Below are positions 1 to 8,915 of a stretch of DNA of 64,000 nt, in pieces. The stretch is from contig NZ_VSZS01000068.1 in NCBI RefSeq assembly GCF_008180155.1, positions 186,001-250,000 on the forward strand. Direction: 5' to 3'. Each line of letters opens with the position of its first letter. Positions within the stretch are counted from its first letter, which is position 1. The notes beneath the pieces are model-generated. The model ran no database searches. It saw only the letters and a program-made list of their open reading frames with translations, and was not told the origin of the DNA. The position numbers and the translations under genes were made by a program. Source of the DNA: Neoaquamicrobium microcysteis (GTDB taxonomy: Bacteria > Pseudomonadota > Alphaproteobacteria > Rhizobiales > Rhizobiaceae).

Positions 1-567
1 GTGCTGTCAACGCTTGCCTCGACTTCTACGGTCCAAGCGCACCCATCGCCGATGATCACCGGCGGTTTCACGTCACAACCGATCGGGCACTATGAGTTCT
101 GCAAGCGCAAGCCGGCGGAGTGCTCCATCAGAACACGCGACTTCGGCACGTTGCCGATGTCGGAGGAACTGCTTGCTCGGCTGGAGCGTCTTACAGTCAA
201 GGTCAATCAGGCGATTAAGCCGAAAAGCGACCTTGAGATATATGGGGTCGACGAGTATTGGACCTATCCTGTAGATGCTGGAGATTGCGAGGATTACGCG
301 CTGGCGAAACGTCGCATCCTGCTCAAGGAAGGCGTCTCGACCTCGAATCTCCTTTTGACTGTACTTCGGCGGCCGAACGGCGAAGGCCATGCTGTACTGA
401 CCGTGCGAACGGACATCGGCGACGTGGTCCTGGACAATCTCACCGATGCGGTTCTGAACTGGGATGAAACCGAGTATCTCTATCTCAAACGGCAGGCGAC
501 AACGCACACAGGCCGGTGGGTCACGATCCGTGAAGGCGATGCTCCCCTTGTAGGATCCCTGCACTAG
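1..567 (+). CDS. Transglutaminase-like cysteine proteinase (BTLCP family), probably 5'-truncated by the window
   Basis: The reading frame is open from base 1, and its first residues look like the tail of a signal peptide (ending near VQAHP), so the true start probably lies upstream. The body matches the bacterial transglutaminase-like cysteine proteinase family (Peptidase_C93). It has the block IYGVDEYWTYPVDAGDCEDYAL with the catalytic Cys in GDCEDYA and the His in GEGHAVLTV, followed by the Asp-containing VVLDNL. These proteins are exported and of uncertain substrate, often linked to adhesin or cell-surface processing. It is convergent with lnt and overlaps its 3' end by 4 bases. A paralogue lies at 13916-14569. 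Confidence 0.85.
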   Translation: MLSTLASTSTVQAHPSPMITGGFTSQPIGHYEFCKRKPAECSIRTRDFGTLPMSEELLARLERLTVKVNQAIKPKSDLEIYGVDEYWTYPVDAGDCEDYALAKRRILLKEGVSTSNLLLTVLRRPNGEGHAVLTVRTDIGDVVLDNLTDAVLNWDETEYLYLKRQATTHTGRWVTIREGDAPLVGSLH

Positions 568-2171
568 GGATTTGTTTCGCTCTTAATCACTGCGTCACGC
601 CTCCTTCTCCGGCAAAACGCCCCAATGCCGATCACGAGACCGACGACAATCAAAGTCGGCATGTCACCAAGTTTGCTGTAGAGCGTACGCTGCGGGGTGG
701 GTCCAGGCAGGGCGGCGTCGAAAGCCCCCTCGACCGCCAACGGCAGCATCTGCTGAATCCGGCCATAGCCATCGACGACCGCGCTGATCCCGCTGTTCGC
801 GGCGCGGATCATGGGCAGGCCCGATTCAATCGAGCGGACTCTTGCCGAAAGAAAATGCTGGTAGGGTCCCGCCGATACGCCGAACCAGGCGTCGTTCGTG
901 ACGTTGAGTAGCCATCGCTCCTCATCGACCTTCGGCGACGGGAAAATCGCCTCATAGCAGATCAGCACTCGAAAGGGCGGTACTGCCGGAAGGGTCATTG
1001 GTGAGCTGACCGAACCCGGCACGTAGTCGATATCGCCTGCCGTGAGCTTGCTGATGCCGGGCAAGCTTTTGAAAGGCGTGAACTCGCCGAACGGCACCAG
1101 CCTGATCTTGTCGTAGTCGGCAACGACCTTGCCTGTATGATCGACGGCGAGCAGGCTGTTCAGCAGCCCCCCAACCTCAGCGGTGTCCCCGGGGACAGCT
1201 CGTACCGCGCCGAACAGCAGCAATCCTCCTTCGGGAATGCTCCCAAGTAGGGCTTCAGGCAACCTGACGACCTCGGAAAAGAGATACGGATAAGCCGTTT
1301 CCGGCCATACTACGACGCGTGGCCGCCCGGCAGCGCCCGATGTGCTGAGGTCATGCAGCTTCTGAAGGTTCCGCGTTGCCGCGTCTGGATCCCATTTTTG
1401 ATCCTGCGGGATGTTCGGCTGGACGACACGGATTCGGGGACCGGCGCCATCGGCGGTTTCGGCGTTTGCGAGCCGGACCGCTCCGAAAGCCCAGAAGAAC
1501 CCTGCCCCGAGCATGGGCACTACGAGCATCGTCACCGCCAGAGCCCATGGTCCGAGACGGTATCGTTCCGCGAGCGCCAAAGGAACCATGCATAGGGTCG
1601 CGGTGACGAAACCAACTCCGTGAACGCCGATCGCCGACATAGGCTGGAGCGTCGCGTCGCTGAAACCCCAGACATATCCTGTCAGGTTCCAGGGAAAGCC
1701 GGTGAAGAGGACGCCGCGCGCCATTTCGGCAAGGGTCCAGAATCCGGGAAGTATGAGAAAGACGGTCGGTCCGCGTCCGCCAAGATAGCGCGTTGCCGCG
1801 GCTGCGAATGCCGGGAACAGGGCAAGGAAGCCGGAAAGGCCCAGCACTGCCGGCCAGGCGAGTGCGCCGAACCGATCCGCGTCGACGAAAAAGCTCTCGG
1901 ATATCCACCGCAGGCCGACTGCGAACTGGCCGATGCCGAAGCCCCAGCCGATCAGGAAGGCGGCACACGAGCCACGGGCGTGACGGATGAACAGGGCGAA
2001 GGCGGCAAAGCCGACCAATACGAGCGGCAGAACGAAGTACGGAGCAAAAGCAAGGGCCGTGAGCGCGCCCATCAACGCGCATACCGGGAGCGACACGGCC
2101 AATCCCGAGTCCGGATACGTTATCCGGCCAAGGCCGCCTTCTTCCGGTTCGATCGCCCCCCGGTCCGTCAT
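564..2171 (-). CDS. lnt: Apolipoprotein N-acyltransferase Lnt
   Basis: Lnt N-acylates the N-terminal Cys of lipoproteins in the inner membrane, the last step of lipoprotein maturation. The 535-residue product has several N-terminal membrane segments (about residues 25-230) and then a nitrilase-like domain. The catalytic triad is visible as Glu291 (VVWPETAYP), Lys355 (YDKIRLVPFGE) and Cys405 (LICYEAIFP). The ATG at 2171 was chosen because it gives the usual family length and lies 5 bases after the ccdA stop; the frame could extend 100 codons further, but only antisense to ccdA. Together with ccdA it forms an operon under a MerR-type promoter, an unusual context for a normally housekeeping gene, so this is probably an island-borne second copy. 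Confidence 0.93.
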   Translation of the reverse strand: MTDRGAIEPEEGGLGRITYPDSGLAVSLPVCALMGALTALAFAPYFVLPLVLVGFAAFALFIRHARGSCAAFLIGWGFGIGQFAVGLRWISESFFVDADRFGALAWPAVLGLSGFLALFPAFAAAATRYLGGRGPTVFLILPGFWTLAEMARGVLFTGFPWNLTGYVWGFSDATLQPMSAIGVHGVGFVTATLCMVPLALAERYRLGPWALAVTMLVVPMLGAGFFWAFGAVRLANAETADGAGPRIRVVQPNIPQDQKWDPDAATRNLQKLHDLSTSGAAGRPRVVVWPETAYPYLFSEVVRLPEALLGSIPEGGLLLFGAVRAVPGDTAEVGGLLNSLLAVDHTGKVVADYDKIRLVPFGEFTPFKSLPGISKLTAGDIDYVPGSVSSPMTLPAVPPFRVLICYEAIFPSPKVDEERWLLNVTNDAWFGVSAGPYQHFLSARVRSIESGLPMIRAANSGISAVVDGYGRIQQMLPLAVEGAFDAALPGPTPQRTLYSKLGDMPTLIVVGLVIGIGAFCRRRRRDAVIKSETNP

Positions 2172-2176
2172 ATCAG

Positions 2177-2905
2177 TCAGCCGATATAGGCAAGTCCTGG
2201 AAAGCGCTCCAGAAGCCAGAACGCGATCAGCGTCATGCGGCCGGTCATCATCAGCACGCCCATCGTGATCATGATCGCGCCGGCGGTAATGTTGAGGACA
2301 TGGCCGGCGTAGCGCGCCCGTTTCATGAAGCCGGCAACCTTCCCGAACGCGAGCGCGACGACCAGGAACGGGATACCGAGGCCGAGGCTGTAGGCGGCGA
2401 GGAGTACCGCCCCGCTTCCGGACGACACCGCGGTCATCGTCAGAATCGAGCCCAGAACCGGGCCGATGCACGGCGTCCAGCCGAAGGCGAAGGCGAGGCC
2501 GAGAGTGTAGGCGCCGGCGGGGCCGGATACGGCTTGCGGTCCTTCTACGCGGTAATCCTGCATCACGAAGGGAAGCCTGATGAGGCCGGTCATCATCAGG
2601 CCGAACAGGACCAGCAGGCCGCCGCCCACGAGGTTGGCTTCGAAGCTGTAGCGAAGCAGCAGGCCGCCGAGGAACTGCGCGCCCAGCCCGAGAATGACGA
2701 AGATCGTCGTGAACCCGGCGATGAAGAACATCGCTGACCAGACGATCCGCAACCGGTCGGCGAGCTGCGCCGAATGCGGATTCACGCCGCTGGACACGAA
2801 CGAGAGATACCCCGGCACGAGAGGCAGGACGCAGGGCGAGACGAACGACACCGCGCCGGCCACGACTGCCGTTGCGAGACCGACTGCCGAGACGTCGATC
2901 GTCAT
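2177..2905 (-). CDS. ccdA: Cytochrome c biogenesis protein CcdA (DsbD transmembrane domain family)
   Basis: CcdA carries reducing equivalents from cytoplasmic thioredoxin across the inner membrane to periplasmic thiol proteins used in cytochrome c maturation. The 242-residue protein has about six membrane helices and the two redox Cys of the family: Cys25 in SPCVLPLVPGY and Cys146 in GWTPCIGP. The start at 2905 is supported by an AGAGGA ribosome-binding sequence 7 bases upstream; the frame is open a further 17 codons, but those would cover the promoter. It is first in an operon with lnt. A likely partner on the island is the TlpA-type thioredoxin at 37294-37959. Confidence 0.93.
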   Translation of the reverse strand: MTIDVSAVGLATAVVAGAVSFVSPCVLPLVPGYLSFVSSGVNPHSAQLADRLRIVWSAMFFIAGFTTIFVILGLGAQFLGGLLLRYSFEANLVGGGLLVLFGLMMTGLIRLPFVMQDYRVEGPQAVSGPAGAYTLGLAFAFGWTPCIGPVLGSILTMTAVSSGSGAVLLAAYSLGLGIPFLVVALAFGKVAGFMKRARYAGHVLNITAGAIMITMGVLMMTGRMTLIAFWLLERFPGLAYIG

Positions 2906-2951
2906 TTCATGTCCTCTTCTTTCGTCGGATTCGGTGTGGACGAACTCAGTG

Positions 2952-2982
2952 CCCATACATGCTCTGGCAACATGAGGTTCAA
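2952..2982 (-). promoter_or_regulatory. MerR-type promoter/operator upstream of ccdA-lnt
   Basis: Read on the minus strand: -35 TTGAAC, 19-bp spacer CTCATGTTGCCAGAGCATG, -10 TATGGG. The 19-bp spacing with an imperfect CTC..GAG dyad between the hexamers is the signature of MerR-activated promoters. It belongs to a set of eleven similar sites in this window. Confidence 0.65.
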
Positions 2983-3088
2983 GGCCGGATCGAGGCTTGT
3001 CCCGCGTGACATTGCGCCGCGCCGCTCGATCGAGGCCGGGGCGCGGGCATTGAGCCCGCGTTCGTCGTGCAAGTCTTCTATCTTGCCT

Positions 3089-3330
3089 CTATCGCAGCAG
3101 CGTGCGGATCGCGTTGTTGGCCAGTTCGATCACGACGACGAACAGGACGACGACGATCGTCAGCGTGGCGACCTTTTCTTACTGGAAGGTGCGGACATAG
3201 GTTTTGATGTAGAAGCCGATCCCGCCGGCACCGACGAGGCCGAGGATGGGGATTCCCGCAGGTTCATCTCGAAGCGGAAAAGCGTGTCGCGCACGATGTC
3301 GGGCGCGATCTGTGGCCAGGCGCCAAAACG
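3089..3330 (-). pseudogene. Remnant of phosphonate ABC transporter permease phnE (C-terminus)
   Basis: The minus strand encodes the recognisable C-terminus of a PhnE-type permease: DIVRDTLFRFEMNLRES, then after a one-base deletion LGLVGAGGIGFYIKTYVRTFQ, an in-frame TAA, and EKVATLTIVVVLFVVVIEL to a final LLR stop. GLVGAGGIGF is the typical EAA-loop region of phosphonate permeases. The frameshift (around 3250) and the stop codon mean it cannot be functional. No other phn genes are present, so this is a decayed insertion scar. Confidence 0.7.
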
Positions 3331-3368
3331 CCCCCCTGGCCCGCCAGCTAGGCAGAGGTGATCTCGGC

Positions 3369-3660
3369 GTCGGCCATTGAACAGCTTTTTCAACGTGCAG
3401 ACGAACGTCGTCAGTTCCTTCCAGGCGAAGTGGAATACCGACCCCGGTCCCTCGAACTTCCGATAGGGCTCGTCGGCATTGCCAGCGGCCTCCGGGTAGG
3501 CCGTGAGGTCTGCGCGCTCGCCTTCCGTTAGAGCGAGCCGGTATCGGCTGTCGAACCAGTCATCACGCTTGCGGGCGTCGGCAGCGAGCGTCATGGAAGT
3601 AGGGGAGCGGTGAAGCGGTTCCAGAGCCGGGGTGAGCGTGTCGTAGGCGCCGTAGCGCGC
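3369..3660 (-). pseudogene. Frameshifted remnant of a di-haem c-type cytochrome (MauG/peroxidase-like)
   Basis: One minus-strand frame contains the motif PYFHDA. After a frameshift the next frame reads DWFDSRYRLALTEGERADLTAY and continues to FAWKELTTFVCTL. PYFHD followed by a WFD..Y..LT..ERADL.AYL block is typical of the C-terminal half of di-haem cytochromes of the MauG/cytochrome c peroxidase group. No CXXCH haem motif remains in the fragment. It abuts the phnE remnant, so the two form a 0.6-kb stretch of decaying DNA. The assignment rests on short motifs only. Confidence 0.4.
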
Positions 3661-3708
3661 GTTTTGCCGTAACCACGCGTAGGAAAATCGGCAGCAGGCC
3701 AACCGCAT

Positions 3709-4088
3709 GCACCCAGCGTGAAAGTTTCAGCTGAATCACTGTGTCGGATCGTCTTCAGTCGCACCCATATTGATTTAACGCAGTTGCGATTTCAGCAGAA
3801 TGAAAATGCCGGATGCCGCGCGCGATATTCGGCTGAGTCGTGGCTAGTGACTACCTAGAACTGCTCACCCCTGCCATTGAGCGCATGGGCGCAAAGCTGT
3901 TGTCAATCATTCGTCCCCTCACGTTTATCGAGCCTTGGTCGCACCAAGGGTTACGGTACCCGACACGCCACAATGCTGAAGCGGGGGCAGCTCTTTTCGC
4001 TATCATCAAAGCAACCTTGCCGACGAGTGAGACCTTACTGCAACCTGCCATGACAAACGCATTGACGACTGTCAGCGATATATCTATC
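3709..4088. other. Intergenic stretch upstream of the Nramp gene
   Basis: No gene is supported in these 380 bases. The open frames here have no recognisable domain or ribosome-binding site. The AT content rises toward 4089, where the operator of the metal transporter gene begins. Confidence 0.5.
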
Positions 4089-4111
4089 TTGCAATTGAAA
4101 ATCATTCGCAA
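4089..4111 (+). promoter_or_regulatory. Fur-family (Mur-like) operator in front of mntH
   Basis: A 23-bp imperfect palindrome, outer arms TTGC and GCAA and inner arms TGA and TCA, is centred at 4100 and ends 12 bases before the mntH start. The pattern resembles the manganese-responsive Mur boxes of Rhizobiales. Its position would block transcription when metal is sufficient. Confidence 0.55.
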
Positions 4112-4122
4112 CAGACAGCCAT

Positions 4123-5493
4123 ATGTCTTCTCCATCCTTGGATTCGGAACCCTCGTTGTCCGTGGCCGGCCACAATGGCTGGCGTCGCACCAGCCCGACG
4201 CCGTCACTCTCCGAAGTCTTTGGCTCGATCGTCGTGCCGCGTGGCAGCACGGTGTTCCGAAGGTTTCTCGCCTTCGTCGGCCCAGGCTATCTGGTCGCAG
4301 TCGGCTATATGGACCCCGGCAACTGGGCGACTTCGCTCGCCGGCGGCGCCAAGTTCGGCTACACGCTCCTGTTCGTGGCGCTACTGTCCAACGTAATGGC
4401 GATCCTGCTGCAATCGCTGTGCGCGCGCCTCGCCATCGCGTCCAGGCGCGACCTAGCGCAGGCCTGCCGGGATGCCTATCCGTCATGGGTGTCGTGGCCG
4501 CTGTGGATTTTCGCGGAGGCCGCGATCATCGCCACCGACCTTGCCGAGGTCATCGGCGTGGCAATCGGTCTCAACCTGCTGTTCGGTATCCCGCTCGAAA
4601 TCGGCGTCTTCATCACCGCCGCCGACGTGTTTCTGATCCTGTGGCTGCAGAACCGCGGCTTCCGTTGGGTTGAAGCATTTGTCATCACGCTTCTGGCGGT
4701 CATAACCGCCTGCTTCTTCGTGCAGATCGCCATGGCCGATCCGGACTGGGCAGGTGTGATCGCAGGCTTCGCGCCCTCGACCGATATCGTGACCAATCCG
4801 GAGATGCTCTACATCGCACTGGGCATCATCGGCGCCACCGTGATGCCCCACAATCTCTACCTCCACTCCGGCATCGTGCAGACGCGCAACTGGGAGACGA
4901 CGCCGGCACGAAGGTTCGAGGCGTTGCGTATGGCGACCTGGGATTCGACCATCGCGCTGATGTTCGCCCTGACCATCAACGCTTCTATCCTGATCCTCGC
5001 TGCGGCAACCTTTCACGCGAGCGGCAACACCGAGATTGTCGAGATCGATCAGGCCCATGCGCTGCTAGCGCCTCTGCTCGGCGGTTCGCTCGCACCGACG
5101 ATGTTCGGCATCGCACTGCTGTGCTCCGGCCTAAACGCCACCGTGACCGCCACAATGGCTGGCCAGATCGTCATGGAAGGCTTCATCAATTTCCGTATCA
5201 GTCCAGTGCTGCGCCGGCTCGTCACACGCTCGATCGCGATCGTCCCGGCGGTCATCGTGATTTTGATATGGGGGAGTTCAGGCACCGGCCAGTTGCTCAT
5301 CCTCAGCCAGGTCGTGCTGAGCTTCCAGTTGCCTTTCGCCATCGTGCCGCTGGTCATGTTCACCGCGAGCAAGGCCAAGATGGGCGACATGGTCGCCCCG
5401 CTCTGGCTGACCGCGCTCTGCGCGCTGATCGCCGTCACCATCATCGCGCTCAACATCAACCTGCTCTGGTCCGTGGCCGTGATAGGATGGTAG
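4123..5493 (+). CDS. mntH: Nramp family divalent metal transporter (MntH-like)
   Basis: This is a proton-coupled importer of Mn(II)/Fe(II) in the inner membrane. The 456-residue protein has the two signature metal-binding motifs of the family: D64-P-G-N67 in TM1 ([20 protein letters not shown]) and M241-P-H-N244 in TM6 ([10 protein letters not shown]), with about eleven hydrophobic segments. The first 45 residues are hydrophilic, and no clear Shine-Dalgarno sequence precedes the ATG at 4123, so the start could be slightly downstream. A Fur/Mur-like palindrome lies just upstream, so repression by manganese or iron sufficiency is likely. It stands alone as a transcription unit. Confidence 0.93.
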   Translation: MSSPSLDSEPSLSVAGHNGWRRTSPTPSLSEVFGSIVVPRGSTVFRRFLAFVGPGYLVAVGYMDPGNWATSLAGGAKFGYTLLFVALLSNVMAILLQSLCARLAIASRRDLAQACRDAYPSWVSWPLWIFAEAAIIATDLAEVIGVAIGLNLLFGIPLEIGVFITAADVFLILWLQNRGFRWVEAFVITLLAVITACFFVQIAMADPDWAGVIAGFAPSTDIVTNPEMLYIALGIIGATVMPHNLYLHSGIVQTRNWETTPARRFEALRMATWDSTIALMFALTINASILILAAATFHASGNTEIVEIDQAHALLAPLLGGSLAPTMFGIALLCSGLNATVTATMAGQIVMEGFINFRISPVLRRLVTRSIAIVPAVIVILIWGSSGTGQLLILSQVVLSFQLPFAIVPLVMFTASKAKMGDMVAPLWLTALCALIAVTIIALNINLLWSVAVIGW

Positions 5494-5948
5494 CCGCTTG
5501 CGCATTTTGACCGCAGTCAGAGGCACGGACCATCGGAGAATTCACGAGATCTGCGGCCTGGTGATACGTCTCGTCAGGCGACAACCCTGTCGGGCAACAA
5601 AAGTCGCCTGGAAAGACCCTGTTGACACCACATGCCGCCCGTAAGGCTGATCATCGGAAAATCTACGTACGCAGTGGTGCAGGATGGTCTACCCGAAACC
5701 TTCGAAAGTCGCACAATGGGAATTGTAGCGCGTAGTTGCACCCGCGAGTTCTGACCGGTGAGAATAGGGCTGAAGCCCCTACCTCATGATTATCGAACAA
5801 TCGGCCGCGCTCCCAGCCGTTCATGTCGGTCTATAGCGGACAAGCCGACCGATTATCTCTCAAACAGACGCCCCGTGTGCAGCGTCTTAACCGATCATCA
5901 AGGTTAACAATTCATTTTGCTTCCGAGACCACCTCAGGAGATCGGTCG
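5494..5948. other. Intergenic region, no gene seen
   Basis: These 455 bases hold no supported gene, RNA or repeat. An in-frame ATG at 5823 could extend the next gene by 42 codons, but it has no ribosome-binding sequence and the extra residues are low-complexity hydrophilic. No MerR-type dyad was found here. Confidence 0.4.
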
Positions 5949-7082
5949 TTGTCGTCGAAGCAAAGCCAAGGCTCGGAATCCACTTCCATGGCCCGCCGAG
6001 GTCGGATTCTGGCAATCCTGTTTGCAAGCTCGCTGACCTTCGGGTTCGCGTCGCCGACCGCCATCCAGGACATGCGTTCCGAGCTTGCGACCGGCACTGT
6101 TCTCGTACAGCGCAATGGTGTTCGGGGTGAGGATGCATGCTCCCATCTTCGGACGCTCAGACTTGGGTCGGCTACTGGGGTGGAAACGTTTGCGACCGGG
6201 CCGTCCGCGAGCCGGAGCGGCGATTTCTCCGATAACGCCTCAAAGCGAGATCTTCTGCAAAGCCAGACCTCCGATTCAGGCAAAACGGCAACGCTTTCCG
6301 TAACCGCCTCGAAAGGCGTTTTCGATGGAACGAGGCTGGCTGCCATCCTCTTCTCGAGCCGCCTTGACGCTCCGGAGGGCTTGCGCGGCTTCCTGCCGGA
6401 GGCAGCTCCGGGTGTCCGGAACGCAATAACGATCCTTCACCGCGCGGAGACTCACCGGCTTGAGGGCGTGCCTCCGATCCTGGCGGATCTCGTCAGCAAC
6501 GACCGTGCCGACGTTCTGGCGACCGCCTACGCTCCGAGCGATCCATACCACGCAACGTCCGCACCCTTCGATGCGCTGCTTGGCGGTCAGGACGCCGGCG
6601 GCCGCTTCGTTCCGCCCATGGCGGAGGGTGACCACCCGTGGATGAGGGTGCCACTTCCAAAGATGGTGTTCTCCGCCGCCGAGCAGAAGTGCCTCGCGAC
6701 CGGAATCTATTTCGAGGCGCGCGGCGAGAAATCGAGAGGGCAGGCGGCTGTCGCCCAGGTAATCTTGAACCGGGTTAGGAACCCGGCTTATCCCGACACC
6801 GTCTGCGATGTGGTTTATCAGAATCAGCACATGCTCAACAGATGCCAGTTCTCGTTCGCTTGCGACGGAGTCCCTGACGTGATTTCGGATCGCCGGGCCT
6901 ATCGGCTCGCAAAGGATGTTGCGCTTGCCGTCACCGCGGGTAAGATTTTCCTGCCGGAAGTCGCGTCGTCGACACATTACAACGCCACCTACGTCCATCC
7001 TAAATGGGCTCAGTCGATGGAACGGATGACGCAGATCGGCAAGCACATCTTCTATCGCACGTTCGGCGGGGGCTGGAGCTAG
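5949..7082 (+). CDS. SleB-family cell wall hydrolase
   Basis: The C-terminal 140 residues form a Hydrolase_2 (SleB) domain with the acidic signature ATGIYFEARGE, then GQAAVAQVILNRV, CQFSFACDG and STHYNATYVHPKW. Family members cleave peptidoglycan as lytic transglycosylases or amidases in the envelope. A TTG at 5949, preceded at the ideal 8-base spacing by AGGAG, was chosen as start; it is followed by a signal-like stretch (GRILAILFASSLTFGF). Alternatives are ATG 5823 and ATG 5988. The central 200 residues are low-complexity and not recognised. It lies 15 bases upstream of a DsbA-like gene, suggesting co-transcription. Confidence 0.85.
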   Translation: MSSKQSQGSESTSMARRGRILAILFASSLTFGFASPTAIQDMRSELATGTVLVQRNGVRGEDACSHLRTLRLGSATGVETFATGPSASRSGDFSDNASKRDLLQSQTSDSGKTATLSVTASKGVFDGTRLAAILFSSRLDAPEGLRGFLPEAAPGVRNAITILHRAETHRLEGVPPILADLVSNDRADVLATAYAPSDPYHATSAPFDALLGGQDAGGRFVPPMAEGDHPWMRVPLPKMVFSAAEQKCLATGIYFEARGEKSRGQAAVAQVILNRVRNPAYPDTVCDVVYQNQHMLNRCQFSFACDGVPDVISDRRAYRLAKDVALAVTAGKIFLPEVASSTHYNATYVHPKWAQSMERMTQIGKHIFYRTFGGGWS

Positions 7083-7097
7083 CGCGGTGAGGAACCG

Positions 7098-7841
7098 ATG
7101 AGAATCAAATTGTTGCGTGTTGCGCTGGTCCGAACCTTCGCCATTCTCCTGATGGCGACCCCGGCGGCGATCGCAGAGACGATTGATCGCTCGGAGGTCG
7201 AGAAAATCGTCCGCGAGTACATTCTCGAGAACCCCGAGATAATCAAGGAAGCGTTGCTCGAACTTGAGAACCGCTCGCAGAAGGCGCAAGAAGAAGCCAG
7301 GGCGGAGACGATCCGGGCCGAGCAGGACGTCCTGCTGCGGAGCGCCGCCGATCTCGTCCTCGGCAATCCCGATGGCGATGTGACGCTGGTCGAGTTCTTC
7401 GACTTCAACTGCGGCTACTGCAAAAGAGCTTTTCCAGACATAAAGGCATTGCTGGCCGAGGATGCACAATTGCGTGTCGTCCTGAAGGATTTCCCCATCC
7501 TCGGTCCGGGATCCATCGAGGCTGCGAAAGTCGCCCTCGCCGTGAAACGCCTGGGCGACGACGCGAGCGCGCGCGATTTCCATGCCCGGCTGATGGCCAT
7601 GCAGGGTCAGGCCAACGCAGGCCGAGCTTTGTCGCTTGTAGAGGAAATGGGTCTTGATCGCGCGCGTGTCGAGGCAGAGATGGGGTCTCCAGAGATCGAG
7701 ACGGTCATCGCTTCGAACCTGGCGCTGGCTCAGCTTCTTGGACTGACAGGAACCCCATCGTTCGTCGTGGGCGAACGAATCGTCGTTGGCGCCGTGGGCA
7801 AGGAGCCGCTGGCGGAGGCCGTGCGATCGGTGCGTGAGTGA
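7098..7841 (+). CDS. DsbA-family periplasmic disulfide oxidoreductase (Com1/ScsC-like)
   Basis: The 247-residue product has a signal peptide (cleavage probably after AIAE), a charged helical N-terminal extension (about residues 30-80, ENPEIIKEALLELENRS...), and a thioredoxin-fold domain with the active site C105-G-Y-C108 in FFDFNCGYC. The cis-Pro loop is visible as TGTPSFVVG. The N-terminal helix resembles the oligomerisation segment of Com1/ScsC proteins, which often act as disulfide isomerases or in copper tolerance. A GAGGAA ribosome-binding sequence precedes the ATG. It follows the SleB gene on the same strand and is convergent with the flavoprotein gene. Confidence 0.9.
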   Translation: MRIKLLRVALVRTFAILLMATPAAIAETIDRSEVEKIVREYILENPEIIKEALLELENRSQKAQEEARAETIRAEQDVLLRSAADLVLGNPDGDVTLVEFFDFNCGYCKRAFPDIKALLAEDAQLRVVLKDFPILGPGSIEAAKVALAVKRLGDDASARDFHARLMAMQGQANAGRALSLVEEMGLDRARVEAEMGSPEIETVIASNLALAQLLGLTGTPSFVVGERIVVGAVGKEPLAEAVRSVRE

Positions 7842-7859
7842 TCGACCGGTCGGCCGCGC

Positions 7860-8915
7860 TCATCCCCCCCGATCAGCCAGAAGCCTCTGGACGACAAGCT
7901 CGGCGTCGGGTCCTGCTCCCATGATCAGCGCCGAAGCCCTGTTTCGCTGCCAGGGTCGCCCGACGAAATAAAGGCCCTTGACCGGCGAAACCCCGGCTTC
8001 GTGGCGGAAGGAACCGTCTTCATTCACGGCAAGAGGAACGTCGAGCCAGGAACTGTCGTCGCGGTAGCCGACCGTCCAGACGACGGTTCGGACCTCGGCC
8101 GAGCTTCCGTCCGAAAACCGCGCTGTCGTCTCGTCTGCATTCACGAGCCGCGGCGCGATCCGTATGTCCTTTCTTTTCAGGCTTTCGAGGCTGCGGTCAC
8201 GGTCGGGGAAGGCGTCGGTTGCCCTGACCCTGCTGCCTAGCAAGGAGTCCGGCGATGCCGTCAAAGCGCCGGTAAGATGAAGCCACCACCAGATCGACTT
8301 TCCCAGAATGCGTTCGGGCAGCAGCTTTCGAGGCTTTCCGGTCGCCAGGATCACCGGTTGAGTTCTTCTGCACTCGACAGCAATGTCGCGGCCGCTCGCA
8401 CCATCCCCCACGATCAGCACAGGGCCGTCCGGCAACTGGTTGGCGTTGCGGAAGATGTCGGTCGTCAAATGGAGCACATCGCTGCCGAACTTCCCGGCGA
8501 CAGTTGGAATTCTGGGGACCTGGAAGGCGCCAGCCGCCACGATGATCTCGCTCGCTTGCCGCTTTCCGCCGTCCTCAAATGTCGCCTCGAAACGTCCATC
8601 GTCGAGCCTGGAAAGGCGAACAACCCGTCTTCCGGTTTCGACCGGCAGCTTCAGGCGCGACGCATAGGCTTCCAGATAGTCGGCGAATTCGTCCCGGTTG
8701 GAGTAGCCCTCGCGATTTCCGGAAAGCTCCAGTCCGGGCAGCGCACTGAACTGGCGCGGCGTGAACAGGGTCAGCGCGTCGTAGCGCGCCCGCCAGCTGT
8801 CACCGACGCGCCGGTTCGCATCCGCGATGGAATAGTCGGCGCCGGCCCGGGCCAGGTGGTACGCGGCCGCGAGACCCGCCTGCCCGGCTCCGATGACCAG
8901 CACCGATCTTTCCAT
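7860..8915 (-). CDS. NAD(P)/FAD-dependent monooxygenase-like flavoprotein (COG2072/CzcO type)
   Basis: This 351-residue protein has an N-terminal FAD-binding Rossmann motif (VIGAGQAGLAAAYHLARAG) and a second dinucleotide motif in the middle (VLIVGDGASGRDIA). It ends with the VWTVGYRDD..W and GLYFVGRPW blocks usual in this group. Substrate cannot be read from sequence; relatives include ArsO- and CzcO-named proteins near metal genes. The ATG at 8915 shares one base with the TGA of the upstream transpeptidase gene (TGATG), so translation is coupled. It is last in a four-gene operon driven by the MerR-type promoter at 11053. Confidence 0.9.
   Translation of the reverse strand: MERSVLVIGAGQAGLAAAYHLARAGADYSIADANRRVGDSWRARYDALTLFTPRQFSALPGLELSGNREGYSNRDEFADYLEAYASRLKLPVETGRRVVRLSRLDDGRFEATFEDGGKRQASEIIVAAGAFQVPRIPTVAGKFGSDVLHLTTDIFRNANQLPDGPVLIVGDGASGRDIAVECRRTQPVILATGKPRKLLPERILGKSIWWWLHLTGALTASPDSLLGSRVRATDAFPDRDRSLESLKRKDIRIAPRLVNADETTARFSDGSSAEVRTVVWTVGYRDDSSWLDVPLAVNEDGSFRHEAGVSPVKGLYFVGRPWQRNRASALIMGAGPDAELVVQRLLADRGG

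Noticed and set aside
3840-4673. 277-codon frame overlapping the start of mntH
   Set aside because: Its second half is a shifted reading of mntH and the first half has no recognisable domain; the Fur-like palindrome lies inside it.
5739-5770. TTGCAC followed after 19 bases by AGAATA upstream of the SleB gene
   Set aside because: The spacer has no inverted repeat and no similarity to the other eleven sites.
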